Shown: positions 47,826 through 56,130, counted from the first letter of the stretch. The stretch: 64,000 nucleotides of DNA from JAGLON01 sp041394985 (GCA_041394985.1 JAWLBI010000001.1:3472001-3536000), one strand, 5' to 3'. Translations and numbers: made by a program. Notes: generated by a model not told the origin, from the letters alone.

Positions 47826-49220
47826 TTACTTCTTCTGTCCCGGAATATGCACCGACAGATTATGGACGTTATGGCAAGCTTCCATCACCGCCTCAGAAAT
47901 GACCGGATGTGCAAACGTCAATTCACCCAGTTGCGTCGCCGTCATCTTCTGCCTGACGGCCAGAGCCGCCACATGAATGACCTCGGTCGCGTGCGGACCG
48001 ACAATATGAACGCCGAGAATTGTATCCGTTTTCTTATCCGCAATCACCTTTACTTCACCGGCGATCTCACCTTCTGCATGCGCCTTACCCAGCGCCCGCA
48101 TCGGGAATGAACCGAAGACCAATTCATGGTCCTTACTCGCCTCTTCCTCAGTCATACCGACCGAGGCCACCTCCGGCTGCGTGAAGATAACCGACGGGAA
48201 GGAGTTGTAATCAGCCTTGACATTTCCACCAAGGCAGTTATCGACCGCCACAGCGCCCTCGGCAACTGCCGTATAGGCCAGCAGTACTTTGCCCGCGACA
48301 TCCCCGATGGCATAAATATTCTTGATGTTCGTGCGCATTGAGGCATCAACCTTCACCGAGCCGTTTTCATTGAGCGTAACGCCGACTTTTTCCAGCCCCA
48401 TATCTCTTGTATTGAAGGCGCGGCCGATCGACACCAAAACCTTTTCCGCCTCAAGTTTCTTGCCGTCCGATAATACAGCATTAATCAGCCGGTTCTCCGA
48501 CATCTCCAGCTTATCGACTTTAGTGTTGGTATACAGCTTCACCTTAAGCTTTTTCAATTCACGCTCGATAGTTTTCGAGGACATGATATCTTCCATCGGC
48601 AGGGCGTGCGGCATCATTTCAACCATCTGGACATTGACATCCAACTGCGCCAGCATAAACGCCCACTCACAACCGATGACACCCGCGCCGATAATCAGCA
48701 TCGATGACGGCAGCATGTCCATTTTCAGTAAATGATCCGATGACAGCACATTGACGCCATCGAGAGGAAAAGACGGGATAATGGCAGGGCGCGATCCTGT
48801 CGCAATAATGATATTCTTCGCCTCGATTTCCTTGACCGATTCATCGGCCATATCAATCTGGATTTTATTTTTACTCACCAGGCGTCCATACCCGCTGTAA
48901 TGGTCGACGCCGTAACTTTTAAAGAGTCCGCCGATGCCGCCGACCAGACCGCCGACGATCTTGTCTTTGCGCTTCAGCATTTCCTGCCAGTCGATACTCA
49001 CGCCGCCGCTGATTTTGATTCCGAATTCCTCGGCATGCTTCATCCGCTGAAACAGATTGGCACCGGCTATCAAAGATTTGGACGGGATACAGCCGCGATT
49101 GAGACATACGCCACCCAGCGCATCCTCTTCGATAACCGCAACCTTTGCGCCCTTGAGAGCCGCTCGAATCCCGGCCGTGTATCCACCGGGGCCGGAGCCG
49201 ATAATCGCTATATCATACAT
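47826..49220 (-). CDS. lpdA: Dihydrolipoyl dehydrogenase
   Basis: 464 residues, the standard length of E3. FAD-binding 'AIIGSGPGGYTAGIRAA', redox-active disulfide in 'GGVCLNRGCIPSK', NAD-binding 'MLIIGAGVIGCEWAFMLA', second FAD block 'IYAIGDVAG', and the active-site His-Glu region 'TFAHPVISEAVMEACHN'. It reoxidises lipoyl groups of 2-oxoacid dehydrogenase complexes or the glycine cleavage system; none of these partners is in the window, so which complex it serves is open. ATG at 49220 behind GGAG. Monocistronic, with its own terminator. Confidence 0.96.
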   Translation of the reverse strand: MYDIAIIGSGPGGYTAGIRAALKGAKVAVIEEDALGGVCLNRGCIPSKSLIAGANLFQRMKHAEEFGIKISGGVSIDWQEMLKRKDKIVGGLVGGIGGLFKSYGVDHYSGYGRLVSKNKIQIDMADESVKEIEAKNIIIATGSRPAIIPSFPLDGVNVLSSDHLLKMDMLPSSMLIIGAGVIGCEWAFMLAQLDVNVQMVEMMPHALPMEDIMSSKTIERELKKLKVKLYTNTKVDKLEMSENRLINAVLSDGKKLEAEKVLVSIGRAFNTRDMGLEKVGVTLNENGSVKVDASMRTNIKNIYAIGDVAGKVLLAYTAVAEGAVAVDNCLGGNVKADYNSFPSVIFTQPEVASVGMTEEEASKDHELVFGSFPMRALGKAHAEGEIAGEVKVIADKKTDTILGVHIVGPHATEVIHVAALAVRQKMTATQLGELTFAHPVISEAVMEACHNVHNLSVHIPGQKK

Positions 49221-49305
49221 GTATATTAGTCTCCAAAGTGTAATGTGACAAAAGTCGATTGATAAATGTACGTCTCAACAGCCGGATTCTCAAGGGAATT
49301 TACAC

Positions 49306-49336
49306 AAAAAAAGCCTCGCCGAAATGGCGAGGCTTT
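49306..49336 (-). terminator. Terminator of the lipoprotein/OMP pair
   Basis: Stem AAAGCCTCGCC / GGCGAGGCTTT with GAAAT loop and a T run on the minus strand. Confidence 0.9.
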
Positions 49337-49356
49337 GTGTCGGAACGACTAATACT

Positions 49357-49935
49357 CTATTTTTCACCCGTCAGGGTCACGATAAGGACCAATGAATCGA
49401 CCGTGATATTGAAATTGTCGCGGGGAACGACATTCGGATATATGCTGAATTCACCCTTCTCAAGGTATTCCTTCACGACATCCAGCTCATTGATATATTG
49501 AATCGATTCCTCCCAGGTCACGATCAGCTTACCGGTGGCAGTACTCTGCGTACGGGCAGGCACCTGGACGCCCGTGAAAATCAAATAAGAACCGGAATCC
49601 ACCGGCATTTCCGGATCCGTCCAGTCTTTCGAAATGTCCGGTTCGAGGAATAGCTGAAACGTCACGGGAGTGAATGTCGGATTACTGGCCTCCAGATAGA
49701 AGCCGATATTATCGATATTTTTGATCTTATCCTTGTATTCGTCGAAATCCTCGTCCTCGGTCAGATCCACGATTATTCTGCTGCCGGTATAGTCATCATT
49801 GGTAATATGAATCGGCTGTCCCACATCGTTCGGGGACAATTTCGCCGTGACGATAACGGTCGCCGTCATAATACAACCGCCGAAAGCGGCCAGAAACAGG
49901 GCGACCACAACTATCGGATACAATCTTTTGTTCAT
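49357..49935 (-). CDS. Predicted lipoprotein, unknown function
   Basis: 192 residues. 'VVALFLAAFGGC' is a canonical lipobox (Gly before Cys), so lipid anchoring at about residue 21 is likely. The rest is a beta-rich domain with no known motif: 'IIVDLTEDEDFDEYKDKIKN', 'FYLEASNPTFTPVTFQLFLE' and 'SYLIFTGVQVPARTQ', a pattern reminiscent of Ig-like or LEA14-like folds. It follows the OMP barrel gene by nine bases and shares its promoter and terminator, so the two probably act together in the outer membrane. Confidence 0.75.
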   Translation of the reverse strand: MNKRLYPIVVVALFLAAFGGCIMTATVIVTAKLSPNDVGQPIHITNDDYTGSRIIVDLTEDEDFDEYKDKIKNIDNIGFYLEASNPTFTPVTFQLFLEPDISKDWTDPEMPVDSGSYLIFTGVQVPARTQSTATGKLIVTWEESIQYINELDVVKEYLEKGEFSIYPNVVPRDNFNITVDSLVLIVTLTGEK

Positions 49936-49944
49936 GTCGGCCTC

Positions 49945-50484
49945 CTATTTCTGTCCAAAGAAGTAAACTGCGCCGAACGTCAGCGCAGCGGATTTTCGAG
50001 ATGTCGACTCGGCTGAACTGGCAATATTCATCCGACCACGGATATCGATATCGATATTTTTCATAATACCGACCGCGACGCCGCCGCCGAACGACCAGCC
50101 GGACTTATTCGTTGTCCGATCGCCTTCCCGCTTCGTATTGGTCACACCGCCGCCGATAAACGCATACGGTTTCGGGCCGACGCCGCCGAAGCCGCCGCCA
50201 AGGGTCAGATCGAGGCCATAGTATTTCAAATCCGATCCGGAACGAGTCCCCGCTCCTGCAATCGTGACATCGCCGAAACTGCCGAAATTGAAGTTTGGTT
50301 CGAATCCCACCGGACCGGCCAAATCGATCCGGAATTTCATCCCGAAAACGAAGCCGGATTCCTGATCCTCCTGCCCGATAGGAAATAGCGGTCCGCCCAC
50401 CAGACCGAAACCAGTCTGTTCAGCCTGCACAAACGCCGGCAACATACAAAGTATGACAAGGCATCCAATTACCGGTTTTAACAT
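49945..50484 (-). CDS. Small outer-membrane beta-barrel protein
   Basis: 179 residues. Signal peptide ending 'AFVQAEQ', then alternating amphipathic strands rich in Gly ('GFGLVGGPLF', 'YYGLDLTLGGGFGGVG', 'YAFIGGGVTNTK', 'WSFGGGVAVGIM') and a C-terminal strand 'ALTFGAVYFFGQK'. This is the eight-stranded OMP_b-brl / OmpW-like build. Start ATG at 50484 behind GGAGGTGAA. First gene of a two-gene operon under the promoter at 50523. Specific role unknown. Confidence 0.82.
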   Translation of the reverse strand: MLKPVIGCLVILCMLPAFVQAEQTGFGLVGGPLFPIGQEDQESGFVFGMKFRIDLAGPVGFEPNFNFGSFGDVTIAGAGTRSGSDLKYYGLDLTLGGGFGGVGPKPYAFIGGGVTNTKREGDRTTNKSGWSFGGGVAVGIMKNIDIDIRGRMNIASSAESTSRKSAALTFGAVYFFGQK

Positions 50485-50522
50485 TTCACCTCCGCAGATA
50501 ATTTTGATATGTAGCGCTATGG

Positions 50523-50551
50523 ATTATACACCGGAACGCGGCAACCGTCAA
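50523..50551 (-). promoter_or_regulatory. Consensus promoter of the OMP barrel operon
   Basis: On the minus strand TTGACG, 17 bases, TATAAT, 39 bases from the start codon. Confidence 0.75.
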
Positions 50552-50823
50552 CCGGAAATACGCACTTTGTCCGGTTTGTAACGATTCGGCGAATTCGGCG
50601 ACAAAATATCCTATTTTCTTGCCGAACCGACCGTATCCCCGATTTCCCAAACCAATTATCCCGGTTACGGTTAACCTTTATTATAAATAACAGTATACGA
50701 AACCGGTTTACTCTGACTAAACTTCTCATACCGTATTGTGTTTCATAGATATACACAATTTCCTCTCTGTCTGGCTAAGACGTAACGACCTTAAAAAATA
50801 TCAAATTTTTTTTAACCTTTTTC

Positions 50824-50852
50824 TTGACAATCACGTAAAAGGCTGTTATATA
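50824..50852 (+). promoter_or_regulatory. Consensus promoter of the polyamine operon
   Basis: TTGACA, 17 bases, TATATA. A CCTTTT/AAAAGG inverted pair (50816-50842) brackets the -35 and could be an operator. The region 50552-50823, between this and the OMP promoter, is AT-rich and holds no gene I can support. Confidence 0.75.
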
Positions 50853-50894
50853 CGGACGACTTTACTAAACTTTTAGGTGCGTTATCATAAACTT

Positions 50895-51440
50895 ATGAAG
50901 ATCGAGATTGGACAGAAGATAAAGAACCTGCGCCTGGCCGCTGAATTGACCCAGTCCGAATTGGCTGACCGTTCGGGACTGACCAAGGGCTTTATATCAC
51001 AGATCGAGAATGACCAGACCTCTATCTCGCTGGATTCTCTGATTGATATTCTCGATGCCCTTGGTACCAATATCAGCGAATTTTTCGCTCGGGACAGCCG
51101 CGAAGATCGCATCTGCTTCGATGCCGAAGATCGCATTTCCCTGACGGAAAAAGGTGCATCCCTGTTCGAATTACTCGTCCCGGGATCCACGAATATGCTC
51201 ATGGATCCGATCGAGGTGTCCCTCGCGCCCGGCGAATCGCTTGCGTCCGAGGACCCGCACAACGGCGAGGAATTCGGATACGTGTTGTCCGGCAACCTCT
51301 CGATCCGCTTCGGCAGCAGAACGCACAAGGTAAAGAAGGGAAACTGTTTCTATTTCACTGCCGAAAAGAAACATCAGTTTTATAACTCGGGTAAAATTAC
51401 CGCTTCCTTCATCTGGGTGATGTCGCCTCCTCAGATGTAG
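50895..51440 (+). CDS. XRE-family regulator with C-terminal cupin
   Basis: 181 residues from ATG at 50895. A helix-turn-helix at about 1-60 ('TQSELADRSGLTKGFISQIE') is joined to a cupin at about 100-181 ('SLAPGESLASEDPHNGEEFG', 'GNCFYFTAEKKHQFYNSG'). This is the PuuR-like design in which the cupin senses a small ligand. It opens an operon with SAM decarboxylase, an ornithine-type decarboxylase and spermidine synthase, so a polyamine or precursor is the likely effector and the operon its own target. The gene ends 32 bases before speH. Confidence 0.9.
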   Translation: MKIEIGQKIKNLRLAAELTQSELADRSGLTKGFISQIENDQTSISLDSLIDILDALGTNISEFFARDSREDRICFDAEDRISLTEKGASLFELLVPGSTNMLMDPIEVSLAPGESLASEDPHNGEEFGYVLSGNLSIRFGSRTHKVKKGNCFYFTAEKKHQFYNSGKITASFIWVMSPPQM

Positions 51441-51472
51441 TTTTGCCGTTATTGACTGGAAGGGATAGTGCC

Positions 51473-51886
51473 ATGAAGAAACTGGGCAGACATATACTGG
51501 CCGAATTCACCGATTGTGACCGGGACATTTTGAATGACTACGACGCCATACGCTCCTTATTGACCGAGGCGGCTCGCCAATCCGGCGCCACGATCGTTGA
51601 TACGCTGTTTCACGAATATAATCCGCATGGACTGTCCGGCGTTATCGTTATCGCCGAATCCCATATCTCAATACATACCTGGCCGGAATATGGATATGCC
51701 TCAGTTGATTTCTTCACCTGCGGCGAACGGGTCAACCCATGGGACGGCTGCCGCTACCTGGAAAAGGGGCTCGGCAGCAAATCCGTGTTCACCCGCGAAT
51801 TCGACCGGGGTATACCGAGCGAACAGGACGAAGTCCTACCGCATAAACCGATGAACCTCGACTATCCCAACAGGGAAGTTGCCTAA
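51473..51886 (+). CDS. speH: S-adenosylmethionine decarboxylase proenzyme
   Basis: 137 residues from ATG at 51473, behind GGAAGGG. The self-cleavage site is Glu62-Ser63 in 'AESHISIHTWPE', giving the pyruvoyl cofactor at Ser63; active-site His68 and the Cys of 'FFTCGERV' are present. The C-terminal extension after 'EFDRG' is modest. It makes decarboxylated SAM, the aminopropyl donor for SpeE encoded two genes on. It is the small, Bacillus/Thermotoga-type enzyme. Confidence 0.95.
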   Translation: MKKLGRHILAEFTDCDRDILNDYDAIRSLLTEAARQSGATIVDTLFHEYNPHGLSGVIVIAESHISIHTWPEYGYASVDFFTCGERVNPWDGCRYLEKGLGSKSVFTREFDRGIPSEQDEVLPHKPMNLDYPNREVA

Positions 51887-51902
51887 AGCCGAGGCCCGTT
51901 CC

Positions 51903-53060
51903 ATGAAAGCTATCAGTCTCAAGAATCAGCCGAAGAGCCGGCATTTGCGCGGTATTGACCTGCGCCGAGTGCGCCCCGTTTTCAATTCAGTGCCGACCCC
52001 GTTCATGCTCCTGCGCACCAGCGTCGTCAAGACCAACTTGCGCCGCCTGCGCCAAGCCATGCCGGACGTGGATATTTTCTACGCCGTCAAATCGAACGAC
52101 CATCCGGCAATTATCCAGGCGCTGCGCGAAGAGCATTGTTGCTTCGATATTTCTTCCGCCAAGGAACTCGAAACCGTCATCGACTGCGGCGGACGCGTCG
52201 AAGACTGTATTCACACCAATCCTATCAAGATGAGACCGGAATTCGATGCCGCCATCGATATGGGAGTGAACACATTCGTGGCGGACAACATTTCGGAACT
52301 CGAAAAATTTGTCGCCTACGATGACATGCCGGGAGTTTTGATTCGTTTCAAGACCGAATCCCCCGGTTCGGTCGTCAATCTCTCGTATAAATTCGGGGCC
52401 GATGAAAAAGACATCCCCGCGATTCTCGACCGCATCGTCGAACTCGGTATTCCCTTCCGCGGATTCTGCTTCCATGTCGGTTCGCAGTGCACCAGTGCAT
52501 TTCAGTACGTCAACGCCATTGCGACGGCCGCCGAATTGATCAGACTCACAGCTTCAAAAGGTCTGACGACGGACATTATCGATATCGGCGGCGGTTTCCC
52601 GATTGAATATACCGAGGGTATCCCGACCATCGAGGAAATCGGCGGCGTCATTACCGAAGCCCTCCGCGAGCATATCCCGTCCGGCATTCGCATCATCAGC
52701 GAACCGGGCCGGTTCATCAGCGGTGAATCCGCGACCCTGTTCTCGTCGGTCATCGGCAAGGCAGTTCGCGACGGAATCAACTGGTACTATATTGACGATG
52801 GCGTCTACGGATCATTCTCCGGGCGGCTCTTCGACCATTGCTCGTATCAAATCATCACGAATCGAAATACGAAATGGGAAAAGGCGGTTCTCGCCGGCCC
52901 GACCTGCGACTCGTTCGATGTCATCTATGACGAATGTCTCCTCCCCCCGCTGGAAATCGATGACATTCTCATGTTCCCGGCGATGGGAGCCTATTGCAGC
53001 GTATCATCGACCGAATTCAACGGCCTGAAGCAGGCCCGCATCATCGCGGTCGACTGGTAA
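51903..53060 (+). CDS. Fold-III PLP decarboxylase, ornithine decarboxylase type
   Basis: 385 residues from ATG at 51903 (GAGG upstream); a TTG at 51879 would overlap speH. PLP lysine is Lys63 in 'IFYAVKSN'. Further landmarks: 'FHVGSQ', 'IDIGGGFP' (phosphate loop), 'SEPGRF', and the active-site Cys and Asp in 'AGPTCDSFDVIYDE'. This eukaryote-like ODC family decarboxylates ornithine, lysine or both; diaminopimelate decarboxylase is less likely since its longer substrate loop is missing. It supplies putrescine (or cadaverine) for spermidine synthase downstream. Confidence 0.92.
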   Translation: MKAISLKNQPKSRHLRGIDLRRVRPVFNSVPTPFMLLRTSVVKTNLRRLRQAMPDVDIFYAVKSNDHPAIIQALREEHCCFDISSAKELETVIDCGGRVEDCIHTNPIKMRPEFDAAIDMGVNTFVADNISELEKFVAYDDMPGVLIRFKTESPGSVVNLSYKFGADEKDIPAILDRIVELGIPFRGFCFHVGSQCTSAFQYVNAIATAAELIRLTASKGLTTDIIDIGGGFPIEYTEGIPTIEEIGGVITEALREHIPSGIRIISEPGRFISGESATLFSSVIGKAVRDGINWYYIDDGVYGSFSGRLFDHCSYQIITNRNTKWEKAVLAGPTCDSFDVIYDECLLPPLEIDDILMFPAMGAYCSVSSTEFNGLKQARIIAVDW

Positions 53061-53075
53061 GGAAAGGAAAGGATA

Positions 53076-53960
53076 ATGGCTGAACGCGACGAATACATTC
53101 ACGAAGATTCGATGACCGACCTCTGGAACGTCTGGTTTACGGAACTGCATCAGGGAAAATCCGGCCTGACGTTTAAGGTAAAACGGCTGATAGAATCGAC
53201 GGAATCGGAATTCCAGCGTATCGACATTATCGAGACAGCCGAATACGGCAAGGCGCTCGTTCTCTACGGTTCGCTAATGGTCGCCGAAGGTGATACTAAT
53301 GCCTACAACGAGATGATATCGCACGTCCCGCTGTTCACGCATCCGAATCCGAAAGAAGTCCTCGTTATCGGAGGCGGCGACGGCGGCTGCATGACTAATG
53401 TGCTCATGCACCCAGAAGTCAAGCGCGGCACGGCTTGTGAAATCGACGGTAAAGTTATCGAGGTGTGCAAAAAGCATTTTCCGAAACTGACCAAGGGATA
53501 TGACGACCCGCGCTGCCGGATCATGATTCAGGATGGCAAAAAGTTCATCGAGGAAACCAACGAGAAGTTCGATGTCATCATGCTCGACCTCTCCGATCCC
53601 GTCGGCCCGGCGGCAGATTTATTCCAGCGCTCATTCCATCAGGATGTCTTCAATCGCCTCAACGATGACGGCATCATGGTCGCCCAATCGGAATCCCCGC
53701 TGTTCAATCCGGAAACCGTCAAAAAGATGTACACCAATCTTAAGCAGATTTTCCCGATTGTCCGGATGTACACCTGCCTCATGCCGATTTATCCATCGAG
53801 CTTCTGGTCATTCGCGTTTTGCTCGAAAAAGTATGATCCAATTACCGATTTCGACCGCGCCCGCGTGGAAAAAACAAACCTGACCGGCTGCACCTATTAC
53901 AACGCCGACATCCACACCGGCGCCTTCGCCCTCCCCGAATACGTCAAAAAGCTGATCTGA
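53076..53960 (+). CDS. speE: Spermidine synthase
   Basis: 294 residues, normal size. ATG at 53076 behind GGAAAGGA. Rossmann motif 'VLVIGGGDGGCMTNVLMHP', acidic ligand 'TACEIDGKVIEVCKKHF', then 'IQDGKKFIEE' and 'LDLSDPVGPAADLF', where the Asp pair that binds the polyamine amino groups is kept. The N-terminal beta-hairpin domain ('YGSLMVAEGDTNAYNEM') is intact. It transfers the aminopropyl group from decarboxylated SAM to putrescine. Last gene of the operon, followed by a strong terminator. Confidence 0.95.
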   Translation: MAERDEYIHEDSMTDLWNVWFTELHQGKSGLTFKVKRLIESTESEFQRIDIIETAEYGKALVLYGSLMVAEGDTNAYNEMISHVPLFTHPNPKEVLVIGGGDGGCMTNVLMHPEVKRGTACEIDGKVIEVCKKHFPKLTKGYDDPRCRIMIQDGKKFIEETNEKFDVIMLDLSDPVGPAADLFQRSFHQDVFNRLNDDGIMVAQSESPLFNPETVKKMYTNLKQIFPIVRMYTCLMPIYPSSFWSFAFCSKKYDPITDFDRARVEKTNLTGCTYYNADIHTGAFALPEYVKKLI

Positions 53961-53984
53961 AAAAATTCGCTTAGTAAAAATTGT

Positions 53985-54016
53985 AGGCAGGTTTCCAAAG
54001 AAACCTGCCTCTTTTT
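53985..54016 (+). terminator. Terminator of the polyamine operon
   Basis: Eleven-bp stem AGGCAGGTTTC / GAAACCTGCCT, loop CAAA, then CTTTTT. Confidence 0.92.
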
Positions 54017-54034
54017 CATTCTCCATAACGGTAG

Positions 54035-54054
54035 CCCGACCCTTTAGGGTCGGG
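54035..54054. repeat. Short perfect palindrome (repeat C)
   Basis: CCCGACCC TTTA GGGTCGGG, inside a 480-base gene-free stretch (53961-54441) made almost wholly of palindromic repeats. Confidence 0.7.
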
Positions 54055-54063
54055 ACGATGATT

Positions 54064-54094
54064 GTGCCCGGCAGATGTCCACATCTGCCGGGAG
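54064..54094 (+). repeat. Dispersed palindromic repeat A, copy 2
   Basis: GTGCCCGGCAGATGTCC followed by ACATCTGCCGGGAG. The stem CCCGGCAGATGT / ACATCTGCCGGG is 12 bp, loop CC. Confidence 0.85.
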
Positions 54095-54156
54095 TATCGG
54101 TGCACGGGGATGAATACCAATCACAAAAATACTCCTTAATCGAATCAACAATCGCC

Positions 54157-54198
54157 GTCATTCTGGGGAGGTCTTCTTAGGCCGACGTGAGAATCCGC
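54157..54198 (+). repeat. Dispersed repeat B, copy 2
   Basis: GTCATTC, then GTCTTCTTAGGC, then GAGAATCC. It shares this word order with copy 1 at 18791 but is eight bases shorter and has lost most of the inverted terminal pairing. Confidence 0.6.
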
Positions 54199-54210
54199 TC
54201 TTGCCTCTTC

Positions 54211-54262
54211 ATCCCCTCTCGAAAGGGGTGCCCGTCCGCCGCGGCGGATCGAGGGCGGGGTG
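54211..54262 (+). repeat. GC-rich double-hairpin repeat D
   Basis: CCCCT/AGGGG around CTCGAA, then TCCGCC GC GGCGGA. The tail GGGCGGGGTGTG follows. This type of element is familiar from many metagenome-derived genomes. A worn repeat-A-like segment (GTCCGGCAGACACC) follows at about 54273. Confidence 0.5.
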
Positions 54263-54441
54263 TGTTATCTCGTGTCCGGCAGACACCGCGGCTGCCCAAA
54301 CAACCGGTTATCCACAACATCTTCTGTATTTTGTCCTGTTTTAGACTTGCCTCTCCATTTTCCGGTCTTTTTCTTAAATTTAACCTGATTTCACGCCGAT
54401 ACTTCTATTGTATCCTTTTATTTCAAACAAGGAGTGCTCAG

Positions 54442-55263
54442 GTGCGCAAATTATTACAATTTACGGCATTAGGGGCTATTTCCATTTTGTCCGCCCTGTT
54501 CCTCGTCCACTGCGGCGACGACAGCTCCCCCACCGGCGGAGGCGGCGGACTGATAACCGGCGACACCGCCGGCGTCGTTCTGGCCGACCATACATCGGTT
54601 TCACAATTCGACAATATGCTCTCGGGAACATTCGACCAGCTTGCGTCGGCATACACTATTTATTATGGCCATACCTCTCACGGCAGTCAGATCATGACCG
54701 GCCTGAATATGCTGTACAACGAAAACTCGGCCTACGATCCGCCGACCTTCTACGAAATCAGCGATGATCTTGGCAGCACCGGCGATACGACCTGGGTACC
54801 GCTCACGCGAGCTTGGCTGACCGCTCATCCCGAATACAACATGGTCATGTGGTCATGGTGCGGCGGTGTATCGTACAATAACGAGGCTGGCATCGATGCC
54901 TACCTGCAGGCCATGACCAATCTCGAAGCCGCCTATCCGAATGTCGTCTTCGTGTATATGACCGGGCACCTCGACGGTACCGGCGTCGACGGCAACCTGT
55001 ACCGAGGCAACAATCAGATTCGCGACTATTGTGAGGCCAACGGCAAAATCCTGTTCGACTTCGCCGATATCGAGAGCTACGATCCCGACGGCACCTACTA
55101 TCCCGACGAGACCGACGCCTGCGCCTGGTGCTCCGACTGGTGCGCCTTAAACGACTGCGAAACCTGCGGAAGCTGCGCGCATTCTCACTGTTTCAATTGC
55201 TATATTAAGGGAAAAGCCTTCTGGGTAATGCTCGCGGAAATCTACGCGAAGCAACACGAATAA
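54442..55263 (+). CDS. Putative lipoprotein with C-terminal 8-cysteine tail (paralogue of 32597-33427)
   Basis: 273 residues from GTG at 54442, behind AAGGAG; the open frame before it is repeat DNA. Hydrophobic N-terminus to 'ALFLVHCGDDSS', a lipobox-like end with His before Cys, then a Gly-rich spacer. The body parallels the paralogue: 'GVVLADHTSVSQF', 'YGHTSHGSQIMTGLNMLY', 'MVMWSWCGGVSYN', 'FVYMTGHLDGTGVDG' and 'NGKILFDFADIESYDPDG'. The tail keeps C-x2-C-x3-C-x4-C-x2-C-x2-C-x4-C-x2-C-Y and 'GKAFWVMLAE'. This copy has two extra His ('HTSHGSQ') and an extra Cys ('WCGG') where the other has 'FHGRTAYGGQ' and 'WGDG'. Function unknown. Confidence 0.82.
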   Translation: MRKLLQFTALGAISILSALFLVHCGDDSSPTGGGGGLITGDTAGVVLADHTSVSQFDNMLSGTFDQLASAYTIYYGHTSHGSQIMTGLNMLYNENSAYDPPTFYEISDDLGSTGDTTWVPLTRAWLTAHPEYNMVMWSWCGGVSYNNEAGIDAYLQAMTNLEAAYPNVVFVYMTGHLDGTGVDGNLYRGNNQIRDYCEANGKILFDFADIESYDPDGTYYPDETDACAWCSDWCALNDCETCGSCAHSHCFNCYIKGKAFWVMLAEIYAKQHE

Positions 55264-55293
55264 ATCCATAGATTAAATAAATGTATGCAATTT

Positions 55294-55324
55294 GTGCCCG
55301 GCAGACGTCCCCGTCTGCCGGGAG
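55294..55324 (+). repeat. Dispersed palindromic repeat A, copy 3
   Basis: GTGCCCGGCAGACG then TCC and CCGTCTGCCGGGAG. Relative to copy 2, the T-A pair next to the loop side is replaced by C-G on both arms. Confidence 0.85.
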
Positions 55325-55334
55325 AATAAATTTC

Positions 55335-55366
55335 GTGGGCGGCAGATGTCCACATCTGCCGCCGAG
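55335..55366 (+). repeat. Dispersed palindromic repeat A, copy 4
   Basis: GTGGGCGGCAGATGTCC then ACATCTGCCGCCGAG. The CCC/GGG base of the stem is replaced by GGC/GCC on both arms. It stands 10 bases after copy 3 in tandem, between the lipoprotein and the SDR gene. Confidence 0.85.
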
Positions 55367-55380
55367 TTTCTAACAATTCC

Positions 55381-56130
55381 CTACGGCGTCTGTATCCCGC
55401 CCGAAACCGGTATATATGCCCCGCTGACGAACCGGGCATCATCCATCGCCAACAGCGTAATCATCCCGGCCACATCTTCGGGCTCACCAACCCGCCCCAG
55501 CGGCGTTATCTTGCCGATCTGCTCGAACATTTCGGGAGGCTGAAAAGCTGTCGCATCGGTGCGCGTCAATCCCGGTGCAATGGTATTGGCGCGAATATTG
55601 AAGCGCCCCAATTCTTGCGCCAGCGATTTCATGAAACCGTCGACCGCCGATTTCGCCGTCGTGTGCGCCGAAAAATTCTGTGCCGGATGCCGCGACAATC
55701 CGCTGGACACACCGACGATGCACCCCATTTTCCGCTCAATCATCGACGGAATCACCGCCTTGACCGGAAAGAAGAAACAATCCAGCTCGCCCATTACTTT
55801 GGTCTGGAATTCATCATAAGTCATCTCGGCAATCGGTTTGAACGGCACCGGCATTCCCGCATTCAATACCAGAATATCGACCGGCCCGAACAACTCCACC
55901 CCTCGAATCATCATCCGCTCGATCTCGGCGGCATCGCGAGCGTCGGCCTGTAAGGCAATCGCCTGCCCGCCGACATCGGTGATCTTTTTGACAACCTCCT
56001 CGGCCGCTTTATCATTCTTGAAATAGTTAACGATGACCGCCGCGCCTTCGGCCGCCAATCTGATTGCCGTCGCCGCGCCGATCCCACGGCTGGCGCCGGT
56101 AACCAGAGCAGTCTTCCCTGCTAATTTCAT
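55381..56130 (-). CDS. SDR-family protein with His in place of the catalytic Tyr
   Basis: 249 residues from ATG at 56130, spaced correctly from GGAAGGAA; an ATG two codons earlier overlaps that site. Dinucleotide motif 'VTGASRGIGAATAIRLA' and Ser of 'VGVSSGLSRHP' are intact, but the Y-x3-K signature reads His156-T-T-A-Lys160. 'IVNYFKNDKA' lacks the NADP-typical Arg. The fold and quaternary motifs ('NTIAPGLTRTDA', 'FVSGAYIPVSGG') are normal. Without Tyr, proton transfer must rely on His or the protein is not a classical oxidoreductase. Single gene on the minus strand beside the repeat cluster. Confidence 0.88.
   Translation of the reverse strand: MKLAGKTALVTGASRGIGAATAIRLAAEGAAVIVNYFKNDKAAEEVVKKITDVGGQAIALQADARDAAEIERMMIRGVELFGPVDILVLNAGMPVPFKPIAEMTYDEFQTKVMGELDCFFFPVKAVIPSMIERKMGCIVGVSSGLSRHPAQNFSAHTTAKSAVDGFMKSLAQELGRFNIRANTIAPGLTRTDATAFQPPEMFEQIGKITPLGRVGEPEDVAGMITLLAMDDARFVSGAYIPVSGGIQTP

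Noticed and set aside
50517..50756. A 79-codon minus-strand open frame upstream of the OMP gene
   Set aside because: It covers the consensus promoter of the OMP operon, is rich in Arg and Ile from AT-rich noncoding DNA, and has no ribosome site.
54187..54441. 85-codon N-terminal extension of the second cysteine-tail lipoprotein
   Set aside because: The DNA is made of palindromic repeats; the GTG at 54442 has AAGGAG and is followed directly by the export leader.
54064..55366. Repeat A copies as a CRISPR array
   Set aside because: Copies are few, unevenly spaced, without unique spacers of constant length, and no cas gene is present.
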